From a cf. Phormidesmis sp. LEGE 11477 (GTDB taxonomy: Bacteria; Cyanobacteriota; Cyanobacteriia; Phormidesmidales; Phormidesmidaceae): a stretch of 64,000 nucleotides of DNA. The DNA lies in assembly GCF_015207105.1 (NCBI RefSeq), contig NZ_JADEXO010000001.1, forward strand, positions 1 through 64,000, in the 5' to 3' direction. Below are positions 46,497 through 56,084 of the stretch, one piece after another. A program made the translations under genes and the position numbers. Below the pieces are notes generated by a model. It was not told the DNA's origin and searched no databases. It saw nothing but the letters and a program-made list of their open reading frames with translations. Position 1 is the first letter of the stretch. Every line of letters starts with the position of its first letter.

Positions 46497-47504
46497 ATGC
46501 GTAAGGTAGAGGTGGAAGAGGCAAATAGCGGCGTTGCTCCTTTTGCGAATTTGGTCGGTCAAGAGCAGGCGGTGACTTTGCTGCGCCGGGTGGCGCAACT
46601 GCAGCGAGTTGCGCCGGGCTATTTGTTTGTGGGCCCGGCTGGAACTGGAAAGTCTTTAGCAGCGGTAGGATTCGCCCAACTGCTGCTGCGATCTAGGCAG
46701 GAACTGGTTGCATCGGATGAAGCGGTTTTGGCGAGAAGAATACGCGATCGCAATCACCCAGACCTGCTGTGGATAGAACCAACCTATTTACATCAAGGTA
46801 AGCTCTTGACGGCGGCTGAGGCGAGCGAAGCTGGACTAAAGCGTAAGAGCCCGCCTCGCATCCGTCTGCCTCAGATTAGGGAAATTGCTCGATTTTTGAG
46901 TCGGCCTGCCCTGGAATCAGATCGGGCCGTGGTGGTAATTGAGCAGGGAGAGAAAATGGCTGAAAGTGCGGCCAACGCCCTTTTGAAAACGCTAGAGGAA
47001 CCGGGGCAGGCGACGCTGATTCTGATGACTCCCAATCAGCAAGCGCTGCTACCGACGCTGATTTCTCGCTGTCAGGCAATTCCTTTTCGGCGGTTGAACG
47101 CTCAGCAGATGGCGCAGGTATTGACCCATGTGGGATATGAAGAGATTGTGCAGTCGATGGAGCTAATGGCGATCGCACAGGGGTCTCCAGGACGGGCAAT
47201 CGATAGCTGGCAGCAGATGCAAGCTTTACCCACTGAGCTGTTAGCAAGCTTAGAAACGCCGCCCACTCGCCTCCCAACTGCGCTGGAGATTGCGAGAGAT
47301 ATTAATCAGGCTCTAGATACAGAAGCGCAGCTTTGGCTATTGGACTATCTACAGCACCGCTATTGGCAGTGTGGGCTCAGCCAGGCAGAAGATCTAGCAG
47401 CTTTGGAGAAAGCGAGAGAATATCTGCTGGCGTACGTGCAGCCGAGGTTGGTGTGGGAAGTAACGCTGTCGGCGCTAGCGAAGAATAGACGACTCAGCTT
47501 GTGA
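46497..47504 (+). CDS. holB: DNA polymerase III delta' subunit
   Basis: A 335-residue clamp-loader subunit of the AAA+ family. Visible: FANLVGQEQAVTLLRRVAQ, Walker A GPAGTGKSLAAVGFAQ, the VVVIEQGEKMAESAANALLKTLEEPGQATLILMT block (sensor 1 region) and LPTLISRCQAIPF (SRC motif with its arginine finger). The C-terminal third is the collar domain. Unlike E. coli delta', Walker A looks complete. It is immediately downstream of tmk and likely co-transcribed. Length is normal for cyanobacteria. Confidence 0.93.
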   Translation: MRKVEVEEANSGVAPFANLVGQEQAVTLLRRVAQLQRVAPGYLFVGPAGTGKSLAAVGFAQLLLRSRQELVASDEAVLARRIRDRNHPDLLWIEPTYLHQGKLLTAAEASEAGLKRKSPPRIRLPQIREIARFLSRPALESDRAVVVIEQGEKMAESAANALLKTLEEPGQATLILMTPNQQALLPTLISRCQAIPFRRLNAQQMAQVLTHVGYEEIVQSMELMAIAQGSPGRAIDSWQQMQALPTELLASLETPPTRLPTALEIARDINQALDTEAQLWLLDYLQHRYWQCGLSQAEDLAALEKAREYLLAYVQPRLVWEVTLSALAKNRRLSL

Positions 47505-47540
47505 GCAAACAGCTATTGGCTGAACTCTGGTATAGCAAAG

Positions 47541-47912
47541 TCACAGCGAAAAGAGACGAACGGCTTCAACAATCAAAATAACAGCCCACACCATAATGCT
47601 GATTCCAACCGCTGCCGCTGCAATATCTTTCGTGATGCGAATACGGTCGTTTTGCTGGGGCTCTACAAAATCGCAGAGCACTTCAATAGCGCTATTAAAT
47701 AATTCAGCGGTTAGAACTAGTCCCATGGCCAACAATATGAGGCTGACATCTACCCATCGTCTAAAGAGAAAAGCCCAGCCTAGAATGGGTGCTGATAAGA
47801 TCACCTTGTAGGCAACGCTAAAATCAGTAACTACAGCAACATAGAGTCCTGAAAAGATAACATTCAGCTTACGGAGCGGCTGATAGTTGGGGGTGCGGAA
47901 CTGTCTAGGCAT
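47541..47912 (-). CDS. dgkA: Diacylglycerol/undecaprenol kinase
   Basis: A 123-residue membrane enzyme with three helices (~25-45, 50-72, ~98-118). The DgkA catalytic motif is AELFNSAIEVLCDF with NDRIRITKDIAAAAVGI (Glu, Asn and Lys-Asp residues of the active site). It phosphorylates diacylglycerol or undecaprenol; Gram-positive relatives prefer undecaprenol, and sequence alone does not decide here. It is convergent with holB (36-base gap). Confidence 0.9.
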   Translation of the reverse strand: MPRQFRTPNYQPLRKLNVIFSGLYVAVVTDFSVAYKVILSAPILGWAFLFRRWVDVSLILLAMGLVLTAELFNSAIEVLCDFVEPQQNDRIRITKDIAAAAVGISIMVWAVILIVEAVRLFSL

Positions 47913-48016
47913 AGAGTAAGCATTCTATATAGAAAATAGAGTCCAATGATATTTTTATTTTATGCAAGTATTCTATAGCGCTGATAGGCTGCTATCCGTC
48001 GGCAGTATCCGAAGGG

Positions 48017-49540
48017 CTAAAGGACAGAAGGCGCGGATAAGGCAACAGAGAAGGTCAAGACTCCCCATGTAGCCATCCCCGCAGCAAGCCCTGCTCCAAG
48101 AATGAAGGGGGCGAGCCAAGCTGCCGTTTTAGTCGAGAATGGATGAATTTGCGAGAGGCCGTTTTGGATAGTCATCACAGCATGAGAACAGGCCCAAAGC
48201 GCGGCTGCAAGCAGTCCAACGTGTGCCAACCAAGGACCGCGCTCACTTGCGATCATTGTCGCCAGGTCTGGCAGAACGGCGCTGATAATAGCCAGCAAGC
48301 TTAGGGGAAGCACAGCCGTACCCAGGATAAAAATATCAGCCGCCCACAGCCCTCTTATCTGTAGCCAGACTTTCGCCAGTGAGATCGCTAGTACCATGGC
48401 CACAAAAGTGAGTCCGCCAGTAACCCACAGCCATGAAGCAACTAACCAGCTACTACTCATGAGCTGCTGACTAGTTCCGAAGACAAAGCAAAGGTTGGCA
48501 AGAATGGCCAAACTGTAGCCCGCTAAGCTGGTTTGACGTGGGCTAAGCTTTTCGTAGAGTGAGACCATTTCTCCAGCCGGGTTGCTAAGAAGCTTGAAAA
48601 GGTCAGCGCCGCCCGATGCGGTGAGGCGACGCTGTCGGCTCATTTTTACGGGTGCTGTTCTACGGGACGGGTGCTGTTCGGTTTGGCGGTTGGTTTGACC
48701 TGTAGCAAGAACCCCTCTAATCCATCGCGCAAGTCGCGATCGCCTGGCGCGATGAGACGATTTTGAGAACTGCTCTTTGATTACCTGCTGTAGATGGTGA
48801 TAGCTCGCCAAATCTCCCTGGTTGCGATAAAGCTGCGCTGAGCGTCTGATATCTCTAAGCGCGTCGGTATAGTCATGCAGCTCCTGGTAGGCAATACCGC
48901 GCTGGTAGTAGTATCGAGCGTCGCCATCATCTAACCTGATAGCCTCGGAGAAAGCAGCGATCGCACTTTCTACATACCCCAGTCGATAGCGGGCCATCCC
49001 TTGATAATAGGAGACCTGGCTATCTACCACACGGCTCGTGCCGTAGAGCGAGACGGCCCTTTGGCAGTCAACTAGCACGCCAGAATCATCTCCTAGGACG
49101 TAGCGAACTTCAGCGCGGCGCAAATAAGCCTCTACAAACTGATCATTGAGTGCGATCGCCTGAGTATAGTCGGCGATCGCATCCTCGTAGCGGTGAGCGA
49201 TGGCGGCGCGAATGCCTCGAAGATAGAACTCATCAGGTGACTGGGGGCTGGCGGGCTTTTTGTTGCCCGATACACCGCTGCTGTAGGCTTGTCGTCTGTC
49301 GTCTTTTCTATCGGTCTGCCGCCAGCTCTGATCGTAATGCTGCCTTTGGATACGGTCTTTGAGAACTTCGTAAGCCTGTTGAAGGGCGTGGAATTTGGCG
49401 GTGATTCCAGGCTGGTTAGGATGGAGGTCAGGGTGATACTGCCGGGCTAACCGTCGAAAGGCTGTTTTGATCTCTTGATAGCTGGCATCTCTTGAGACAT
49501 GGAGACGACGGTAATAGTCATCAGGAGGAGCCATAGTCAA
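48017..49540 (-). CDS. DnaJ-TPR membrane protein
   Basis: 507 residues. The N-terminal J domain (~6-68, YYRRLHVSRDASYQEIKTAFRRL then HPD in RQYHPDLHPNQPG) should stimulate an Hsp70 ATPase. About four TPR units follow (~100-260, FYLRGIRAAIAHRYEDAIADYTQAIALNDQFVEAYLRRAEV...), then a basic linker with RR-rich segments (~265-310), then about five predicted membrane helices (~340-500, starting SLAGYSLAILANLCFVFG). The combination of J domain, TPR array and membrane anchor suggests recruiting DnaK to a membrane site; partners are unknown. The gene stands alone. Confidence 0.82.
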   Translation of the reverse strand: MTMAPPDDYYRRLHVSRDASYQEIKTAFRRLARQYHPDLHPNQPGITAKFHALQQAYEVLKDRIQRQHYDQSWRQTDRKDDRRQAYSSGVSGNKKPASPQSPDEFYLRGIRAAIAHRYEDAIADYTQAIALNDQFVEAYLRRAEVRYVLGDDSGVLVDCQRAVSLYGTSRVVDSQVSYYQGMARYRLGYVESAIAAFSEAIRLDDGDARYYYQRGIAYQELHDYTDALRDIRRSAQLYRNQGDLASYHHLQQVIKEQFSKSSHRARRSRLARWIRGVLATGQTNRQTEQHPSRRTAPVKMSRQRRLTASGGADLFKLLSNPAGEMVSLYEKLSPRQTSLAGYSLAILANLCFVFGTSQQLMSSSWLVASWLWVTGGLTFVAMVLAISLAKVWLQIRGLWAADIFILGTAVLPLSLLAIISAVLPDLATMIASERGPWLAHVGLLAAALWACSHAVMTIQNGLSQIHPFSTKTAAWLAPFILGAGLAAGMATWGVLTFSVALSAPSVL

Positions 49541-49869
49541 AATAACAGAATGTAAGAGAGCAATTCGGACGATAGATAAAAGAAGTCAGTAGTGCGAAGT
49601 GGCGCAGGCTGCTTTATCCTAGCAAGCTGCCTTATCCTAGCAAGCTACAGAGTAGCTGTTCGTACAGATGGATACTCTTTTCTACCTAGATATTCTACTC
49701 TTCTACCTAGAAAATCTAGACTTCTTCCTATCATTCCCGGCTTCTTAATGCGCTCCGTACTATAAATAAAGATTCTGTTCAGCTAGCTTCAGCTATGTTA
49801 ATCAGCTATTTTTCGCTGTTAACACAGACAGCTGGAACTACTGATGTACTCTTTATGTAAGATACTGCC
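49541..49869. other. Intergenic with short tandem repeats
   Basis: 329 bases without a gene. Two adjacent 18-bp copies of GCTGCYTTATCCTAGCAA lie at 49608-49643, and TTCTACCTAGA occurs twice near 49680-49710. The promoters of the DnaJ gene and of the ABM gene are expected here. Confidence 0.6.
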
Positions 49870-50172
49870 ATGATTCTAGAAGTTGCCATTCTAGACGTGA
49901 AGCCTGATCAAGTTGCTGCATTTGAATCTGACTTTTCCAAAGCTCAGGAGCTGATTGTAGCCATGCCTGGTTACTTAGGGCATGAGCTGAATCGGTGTTT
50001 AGAGAAGCGCGATCGCTACATTCTACTAGTCCGATGGGTGACGCTAGCCGACCATACAGAAGGCTTTCGCGGTTCTGCTGAATATCAACAATGGAGCGCA
50101 CTATTGCATCATTACTACGATCCTTTTCCAACTGTGGAACATTACGAGGAAGTTGTTCTTCCCGCTTCTTGA
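49870..50172 (+). CDS. Antibiotic-biosynthesis-monooxygenase (ABM) domain protein
   Basis: A single ABM ferredoxin-like domain of 100 residues: ILEVAILDVKPDQVAAFESDF, MPGYLGHELNRCLEKRDRYILLVRW, HTEGFRGSAEYQQWSALLHHYYDPFPTVEHY. Such dimeric proteins oxidise quinol-like substrates or bind haem, and many are uncharacterised. Its last 31 bases overlap, tail to tail, a decayed lysR fragment on the other strand. The same 31-base overlap recurs at the intact lysR gene at 56054, where only the end of an ABM gene survives. Confidence 0.85.
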   Translation: MILEVAILDVKPDQVAAFESDFSKAQELIVAMPGYLGHELNRCLEKRDRYILLVRWVTLADHTEGFRGSAEYQQWSALLHHYYDPFPTVEHYEEVVLPAS

Positions 50173-50296
50173 ATGGGCGCAGTTAGGAGGACATCAAAAA
50201 AAAGACAGCCCGAGGCAGTACGGGATTTTCTAGGATGGCGACGCCAATGACTCTTTATAATGGCTTTGGCAAAGGTTTGACTCGCATGCTTGGTGG
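50141..50296. repeat. Left copy of flanking imperfect direct repeat
   Basis: About 155 bases aligning in direct orientation with 56052-56213. From the CCCGAGGCAG block to the GGTGG end I count about 9 mismatches in 88 aligned positions, with a 4-base length difference in the poly-A tract. It covers the ABM 3' end and the lysR 3' end. Confidence 0.85.
50142..50296 (-). pseudogene. Decayed 3' fragment of a lysR gene
   Basis: Reading the minus strand gives PPSMRVKPLPKPL-stop-RVIGVAILENPVLPRAV, then after a 4-base deletion DVLLTAPIQEAGRTTSS and a stop. This is the last 50 or so residues of the LysR protein encoded at 56054-56980 (PPGVRVKSLPEPLERVIGV..., ending DVLLAAPIQAAGKTTFS). One nonsense codon and one frameshift show it is dead, and nothing upstream of it is LysR-like. 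Confidence 0.88.
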
Positions 50297-50302
50297 CAAA
50301 AG

Positions 50303-50349
50303 GCGAGTGCCTACATGTCCTTTAGAATTAAGCGCATGTAGGTACTCGC
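50303..50349 (-). terminator. Hairpin terminator of the hybrid kinase gene
   Basis: A 15-bp stem (50303-50317 with 50335-50349, one wobble) and a 17-base loop, immediately after the kinase stop on the minus strand, followed by CTTTTG. It sits exactly at the edge of the left direct repeat. Confidence 0.75.
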
Positions 50350-50356
50350 TAAGCCC

Positions 50357-53300
50357 TTATACAGGTAGACAGATGCAAAACGCTGTCCCTTCTCCTGGCG
50401 CTGATTCTACCGTGAGCTGTCCCCCATGAGTTTCAACCACAATTTGGCGTGCGATCGCCAGCCCTAGTCCCGTTCCTTTGCCAACGCCCTTAGTCGTATA
50501 CAAATGGTCAAAGATTCTCTCTTTAATTTCCTCAGGCATGCCTTTGCCGTTGTCGCAAATGCGAATCTCTACCATCTTCTGTTCTTTTTTCAGCCTGGTT
50601 ATTACCGTGATCGTTTGCTGATTGCCGTTAACCCTAGCTGCTTCTAGTTCGTCAAAAGACGACTGCTGCGCCGCTTCGTCAAACACATCAATCGCATTGG
50701 CCAAAAGATTCATGAACACCTGATTGAGCTGTCCTGGGAAACAGTTAATAATTGGCGGCTCACCGTAATCTTGTACCACTTTGATTGCAGGCCGCTGTTC
50801 GTTTGGCTTCAGCCGGTACTTCAGAATTAAAAGCGTACTGTCGAGACCTTCTTGAAGGTTGGCGCTGACTTTGTATTCTGTATCAGCTCGCGAGAAGGTT
50901 CGCAGGCTAGTACTAATCGCTTTGATTCGATCATTAGCCGCTGACATCGCTTTCAACACCTTGGGAAAGTCGTCAGCAATGAAGTCGAGATCGATCTCTT
51001 CAGCGTCTTCTTGGATCAGTGTGTCTGGTTCAGGATAGGCCGACTGATACAGCTTCAGATGATTGAACACATCACTCAAATAGTCTTGAGCATTTCTGAC
51101 GCTACCGTTCAAAAAGCCGATAGGGTTGTTGATTTCGTGAGCAACCCCGGCGACTAGGTTGCCCAAAGAGGCCATTTTCTCTGTCTGAACTGTTTGCAGC
51201 TGAGCGTCTTCTATCTGCTTGGCGTAAGACTGCGACTGCTGGTACAGTCGGGCATTTTCTAGAGAGATTGCAGCCTGGGCTGAGAGGAAGGTCAATGCCA
51301 AAGTTCGATCTCGGGTGAATACGCCCTTAGTCGATTGATTGTGCAAATACAACAGACCAATGAGCTGCCTTTGGTTGAGTAAGGGTAGACAAATCAGACT
51401 TTTAGGATGGGTTTCTCTGAGGTAGCGATCAATCACAGGGAGTTCGGTTTTAAGATCATCAATGACGACCGTTTCCTGCATATTTTTGACATAGTGCAGT
51501 AATTTGACCGGTAGCTGAGGATTGTTGTTTAGAGGCGATCGCGTCTGGTCAGTTTGACCCGGTGTCGCCGTAGCCTCCAAGTGCAAGGTGCCTTCATCAT
51601 CAGCGAGCACTAGCGCACAGCGATCGCCCCCTGACTGCCTAAGAATAATTTGGGTGAGCTGACTGAGTAAGCCATCCAGTTCAATCGTTCGACTGAGCGC
51701 CTGAGAGGCTTGCAGGACGGCTGCAAAATCTAGGGCTTCGTTGAGATGGGTAGAAAATCGAGCTGTCTGGGTTGCGCTCTTGGTAGACCCTTTGGTAAAG
51801 GTAGTGGGCGCTATGATAGTTGCCATGGTATCGAGCGAATTGATGCTCGACTCTGGCGTCTGCAGAATGGGGCTAAGCAGCTCAGGATAGCGCTGCTCTA
51901 GATCGCTGATTTTGGCTTCTGCACTCCAGCGAGCATAGCAGTAGTAGGCTTCTTGTAAATAGCCAGCAGCGACCTTTGGCTTACCCCAGCGGCGATAGAA
52001 GTGCGCGGCACGCTCGTAGGCGATCGCCTGATCTTGAACGTACTCATGGGCCTTCGCGCCTGCGATCGCCTGATCATAAAAGTCTATTGCCGCTTGATGC
52101 TCACCTAGGGCCTGTAGTCGCTCCGCTTCAATTAGCTGGTGCTTGTGGTGATAGTTCATCGGCGCATGCGTTGCCCAGTTCGCAATCTTCTGCTGACTCT
52201 CTTCTGCTTTGGCCATGAGTGCCTGTCGCTTCGCGGCGGTCTCTTCTGAGCTGTCTGCCTGATCAAGCGAGTCTATATAGCTGGCAAGCTGACTGAGCGC
52301 ATCGTAGAAATAGAACATCGGCACGACAATGTTGCCCGTTACGCCCTGAATGTATTGCTCAGCGCTCTGAGCTCGATCCACCGCCTGGGAGAAGTCTTCT
52401 AGCAGATAGCCCAGAATCATCTCGTTGTAATAAAGGTAGAAAATGGCAGTCGCATTATGGTCTTGCTCATGCTGTGGCAGCATGAGATTACGATCGTAAA
52501 TGTCACCTAATAACAGCGTGGGCTGTTCACTATTGCCTAACAGGTTATTGATCGCTTGATGCAGCGCCTGAGTAAGATTAACTGCATTCTGTTGTTTGTT
52601 CTGTTGCAGTTGAACGGTGTAATGAGCGATTCTTTGATCGAGCTTCTTCAGATTGTTGCCGTTGGTGTAAGCGTGGTAGGCATAGATGTAACTTGCCAAC
52701 GCGGCAAATTCAAAATTACCCGTTTCTAGACCGACGGCATAAGCCTCTTGTAGTCCAGGTAGCGTAGTTGCCACGTGCTCCTGATAGTGCAGCACGTCGG
52801 CATTGACCACAAATAGCGCCTCGGCTCTAACCGCGATCGCATCGAGCTTATCGACCAGCGCCAACGCTAGCTGCCCAAACTGGTAGCCAACTTCGATGTT
52901 GCCAAGCACACCGCACAAAATGAGTCCCCAAAACCCATAGCTGCTGGCTGATAAAGGCGCGTTACCGTACCTCATCGAGAGATTGACTTGCTCCATTACC
53001 GTTAGCGGCAGCAGCATGGGAGCCGCTTGATAGGCGCAGGGACCCACTCGAGCCAAAATGCTTAAGGCTCCTAGCTTGGCTGGATCGCTCATTAAAGGCA
53101 AATCGATCAGTTCGCTGGGATGCCGCCCTGCCAGCGTTTGGAAGGTGCGGTTGATAGCGGTATCAATGTCGTCAGGCACAGGACTAGCGGGCAGATGAAC
53201 GCCTAGCTGTTCTAAAATTTCTAGACCGTAGGCGATTGCCTCTGACAGTTTGCCCTGGGCCATGTATGCCTGAATTTGCACTTCGTACACCTTGATCAAG

Positions 53301-55888
53301 TCAAGGGTGTCTTTGACGTTGCCTTGCACCGCCTTGATCAGGCGCGTCATCTCGTCGAATTCGGCGCTGAGATAGGCGGCTTCGGCGGCGTCTTCGTGGA
53401 GCGATCGCATCAAAACGTATTGTGCATCCCAAGCCTCAGCAGGCAGCAGCATAATGCCGGTTTGAAAGCAGGTCATGGCCGTACTATAGGCCGCTGATAG
53501 TTTTGCCTTGCGACCTGTTTTGAGATTAAGCTCAGCCAACTCTTCTTTTTGCTGAGCCGTGTTGAGCCGCGCCGTGCCCAAGTTGAGATGGTTTGTGATT
53601 TCAAAAAGGCGATCGCTTTGTTCAATATCAACCTGACTATTTTCTTGAACTTGGGCGAGTAAACGCTGTCCGATAGAGAGGTGTAGTTCTGTTCTTTTTT
53701 CTTCAGAAAGTAAAGAATAGGCTGCCTGTTGTACCCGGTCGTGTAAAAAGCGATAGCCTGCATCTGCAGCTTCGATCAAGCTATTTTCAATAGATCCCTT
53801 CTCAATCTGCTCAGCCTGATAAAACTTATAAACGTCAGTGGCAGAAAGAACAAACCCTTCTTGCAAGGCAGGCCATAGATCTGCTGCGGCTTCTGTATGG
53901 GTTTTGCCCAGTGCGATCGCCAGGGTAGACAAATCAAACTGAGCACCGATGCAGGACGCAAGCTTCAACACCGTTTGAGTTTGCTCAGGTAGCTTTTGTA
54001 GCTGAGAGGCCATCAAAGAGACTACGTCGTCGGTGAGTGCAAGCGATCGCACCTGTGTCATATCGCACTGCCAGCTACCCGCAGCATAGTCAAAGCTGAT
54101 ATAGCCTTCCTGGTGCAGTCTCTTCAAGAACTGAGTGGTGAAGAACGGATTACCCTGGGTCTGGGCATACACCCAGTTTGTAAGGGGCTGGGCAATCTCA
54201 GACGAACACTTAAGCGTATCGGCAACCATTCGGTTGATGTCGCGCTCATCTAGCGGAGCTAGCGTTAGCGTGTTAACGGTAACTTCTGCTTTTTCCAACT
54301 CATCGACCGTCAGCATAAATGGATGGCCCGCAGAGACTTCATTGTCTCGGTAAGCGCCTAAGAACAATATGTTTTTGGCATTGTTCATCAACAGCTCTAG
54401 CAGCTTCAGCGATGCACTGTCCGCCCACTGCAAATCATCTAGAAAAATAGTCAGTGGGTGAGTTGGGCTAGGAACCGCCTGAATAAACTGTTGAAAGAGC
54501 CGGTTAAAACGATTTTGCGCGGCACTCCCCGATAGGGAAATTACCTCGGGCTGTGGTCCCAAAATTCGCGCTAGCTCTGGCACCAGGTCAATCAATATCT
54601 GACCGTTTTCCCCAACGGCGGCCAACACCTTGCTACGCCACTGCGCGAGCTGCTCATCCGATTCAGAAAGCACCTGAGAAATCAGATTGCGAATTGCCTG
54701 AACAAACGCTAATAGTGGCTTGCTGCGGTTGAACTGATCAAACTTACCCTGAATAAAATAGCCCTGCTGTCGGGTGGTAGGCTTCAGCACTTCTTTGACG
54801 ACTGCCGTTTTACCAATACCTGAAAAACCAGCGACTAGCATCACCTCAGCCTCGCCCTCAGCCACTCGATCGAACGATACCAGTAGGCTGGCTACTGCTG
54901 CTTCACGACCATACAGCGCTTCTGGAATGAGAAAGCGATCGCTCACGTCGCGATCGCCTAGCTCGAACACGCCCGTCTCGCCCGTCTCTTTTAGCGCGCG
55001 CAAACACTGGGTCAAATCATGCTTCAAACCCACGGCACTCTGATAGCGATCTTCCGCGTTTTTGGCCAACAGCTTTAAAACAATCTGAGACACCATCAGC
55101 GGAATCTCTGAGTTGACCTCATGAAGTGCTACAGGCACTTTTGCTATGTGGCAATGAATCAGCTCTAATGGATCAGCCGAATCAAAAGGAAGTTCTCCAG
55201 TCAGCAGCTCATACAGCGTTACGCCTAAGCCATAGAAATCAGTACGGTAGTCAATACCACGATTCATCCGACCTGTTTGCTCAGGTGCAAGATAAGCCAA
55301 ACTCCCTTCGAGAACATTGGGATTTTGAATTTCTTGAGTCTCTTTTGGCAGCCGCGTTGCGATCGAAAAGTCGATGAGTTGGATTTGTCTGGAGCTGAGA
55401 TTGATTAGGATATTGTCCGGTTTAATATCTTTATGAACAATCTGATGTTGGCTGAGCCCGCTCAATATGTCTGCCATTTGAAGTGCGATCGCGAGTGACT
55501 CAATGACACTCAGCCTTTTTTGAAGGGTTGGCTGCTCGGCGACATACTGCTGAAGAGACTGGCCGTCAAAGTCCTCCATCACCAGGGCATATCCATTTTG
55601 CCAGGGCTCTAACGACAATGGCTGAACAACGCCTGGCACGCTTAACCCCTGAGTAATCGCATACTGATTGCGAAAGTGAGTCAGCTCACTAAAGCTAGGG
55701 TATGCCTGCGAAAGCACCTTAATAATGACCGGACGCTGCGAGTCGTTATGCACAGCTCGATACACCGCTGTTCTAGCGCCTTTGTATAGCTGAGCGAGTA
55801 AGGTATACCCTATAACCTGCGGCAAGTCAGAAGGGTCAATACTTTTAGGGATAACCATTAGCCGGATGCAGGACTGCGTGGAGAACAC
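50357..55888 (-). CDS. Giant hybrid Ser/Thr kinase - AAA ATPase - GAF - histidine kinase
   Basis: 1843 residues. A Ser/Thr kinase domain (~25-300) has Lys57 in PVIIKV, catalytic HKDIKPDN (~152-159), DFS in place of DFG (~173) and APEQ. An AAA/AcyB-like ATPase follows with Walker A GFSGIGKT (~354-361) and Walker B TIFLDDLQWAD. The central part (~600-1370) is helical and TPR-like. A GAF domain (~1400-1550) precedes a histidine kinase with VAGVAHEINNPIGF, N box NQVFMNLLANAID and GTGLGLAIARQI. This matches the HstK-type dual kinases frequent in filamentous cyanobacteria. Met11 (MVIPKSIDPSDL) is an alternative start. It is flanked by direct repeats (50141-50296 and 56052-56213), suggesting it arrived as a unit. 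Confidence 0.93.
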   Translation of the reverse strand: MFSTQSCIRLMVIPKSIDPSDLPQVIGYTLLAQLYKGARTAVYRAVHNDSQRPVIIKVLSQAYPSFSELTHFRNQYAITQGLSVPGVVQPLSLEPWQNGYALVMEDFDGQSLQQYVAEQPTLQKRLSVIESLAIALQMADILSGLSQHQIVHKDIKPDNILINLSSRQIQLIDFSIATRLPKETQEIQNPNVLEGSLAYLAPEQTGRMNRGIDYRTDFYGLGVTLYELLTGELPFDSADPLELIHCHIAKVPVALHEVNSEIPLMVSQIVLKLLAKNAEDRYQSAVGLKHDLTQCLRALKETGETGVFELGDRDVSDRFLIPEALYGREAAVASLLVSFDRVAEGEAEVMLVAGFSGIGKTAVVKEVLKPTTRQQGYFIQGKFDQFNRSKPLLAFVQAIRNLISQVLSESDEQLAQWRSKVLAAVGENGQILIDLVPELARILGPQPEVISLSGSAAQNRFNRLFQQFIQAVPSPTHPLTIFLDDLQWADSASLKLLELLMNNAKNILFLGAYRDNEVSAGHPFMLTVDELEKAEVTVNTLTLAPLDERDINRMVADTLKCSSEIAQPLTNWVYAQTQGNPFFTTQFLKRLHQEGYISFDYAAGSWQCDMTQVRSLALTDDVVSLMASQLQKLPEQTQTVLKLASCIGAQFDLSTLAIALGKTHTEAAADLWPALQEGFVLSATDVYKFYQAEQIEKGSIENSLIEAADAGYRFLHDRVQQAAYSLLSEEKRTELHLSIGQRLLAQVQENSQVDIEQSDRLFEITNHLNLGTARLNTAQQKEELAELNLKTGRKAKLSAAYSTAMTCFQTGIMLLPAEAWDAQYVLMRSLHEDAAEAAYLSAEFDEMTRLIKAVQGNVKDTLDLIKVYEVQIQAYMAQGKLSEAIAYGLEILEQLGVHLPASPVPDDIDTAINRTFQTLAGRHPSELIDLPLMSDPAKLGALSILARVGPCAYQAAPMLLPLTVMEQVNLSMRYGNAPLSASSYGFWGLILCGVLGNIEVGYQFGQLALALVDKLDAIAVRAEALFVVNADVLHYQEHVATTLPGLQEAYAVGLETGNFEFAALASYIYAYHAYTNGNNLKKLDQRIAHYTVQLQQNKQQNAVNLTQALHQAINNLLGNSEQPTLLLGDIYDRNLMLPQHEQDHNATAIFYLYYNEMILGYLLEDFSQAVDRAQSAEQYIQGVTGNIVVPMFYFYDALSQLASYIDSLDQADSSEETAAKRQALMAKAEESQQKIANWATHAPMNYHHKHQLIEAERLQALGEHQAAIDFYDQAIAGAKAHEYVQDQAIAYERAAHFYRRWGKPKVAAGYLQEAYYCYARWSAEAKISDLEQRYPELLSPILQTPESSINSLDTMATIIAPTTFTKGSTKSATQTARFSTHLNEALDFAAVLQASQALSRTIELDGLLSQLTQIILRQSGGDRCALVLADDEGTLHLEATATPGQTDQTRSPLNNNPQLPVKLLHYVKNMQETVVIDDLKTELPVIDRYLRETHPKSLICLPLLNQRQLIGLLYLHNQSTKGVFTRDRTLALTFLSAQAAISLENARLYQQSQSYAKQIEDAQLQTVQTEKMASLGNLVAGVAHEINNPIGFLNGSVRNAQDYLSDVFNHLKLYQSAYPEPDTLIQEDAEEIDLDFIADDFPKVLKAMSAANDRIKAISTSLRTFSRADTEYKVSANLQEGLDSTLLILKYRLKPNEQRPAIKVVQDYGEPPIINCFPGQLNQVFMNLLANAIDVFDEAAQQSSFDELEAARVNGNQQTITVITRLKKEQKMVEIRICDNGKGMPEEIKERIFDHLYTTKGVGKGTGLGLAIARQIVVETHGGQLTVESAPGEGTAFCICLPV

Positions 55889-56036
55889 CTATAGCGTTCC
55901 CATCCCACTACAGTGCGGCTTTACTCGGTTGGGACGCACCGTGGTTACAGTATTGGAGGCAGTTACAGTATTGGGGCATTTTCCTGCCTTTAACATGCAG
56001 AGCGAATCGTTTCTAGACTATTAGCACCAGTTGAAC

Positions 56037-56084
56037 AGTCGCAGTGGTCAAGACTACGAGAAAGTTGTTTTACCTGCCGCCTGA
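56037..56084 (+). pseudogene. 3' remnant of an ABM-domain gene
   Basis: The plus strand reads SRSGQDYEKVVLPAA-stop, matching the end of the intact ABM protein (TVEHYEEVVLPAS). Only about 10 to 15 codons remain; upstream sequence is unrelated. It overlaps the intact lysR stop by 31 bases, as in the left copy. Confidence 0.75.
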
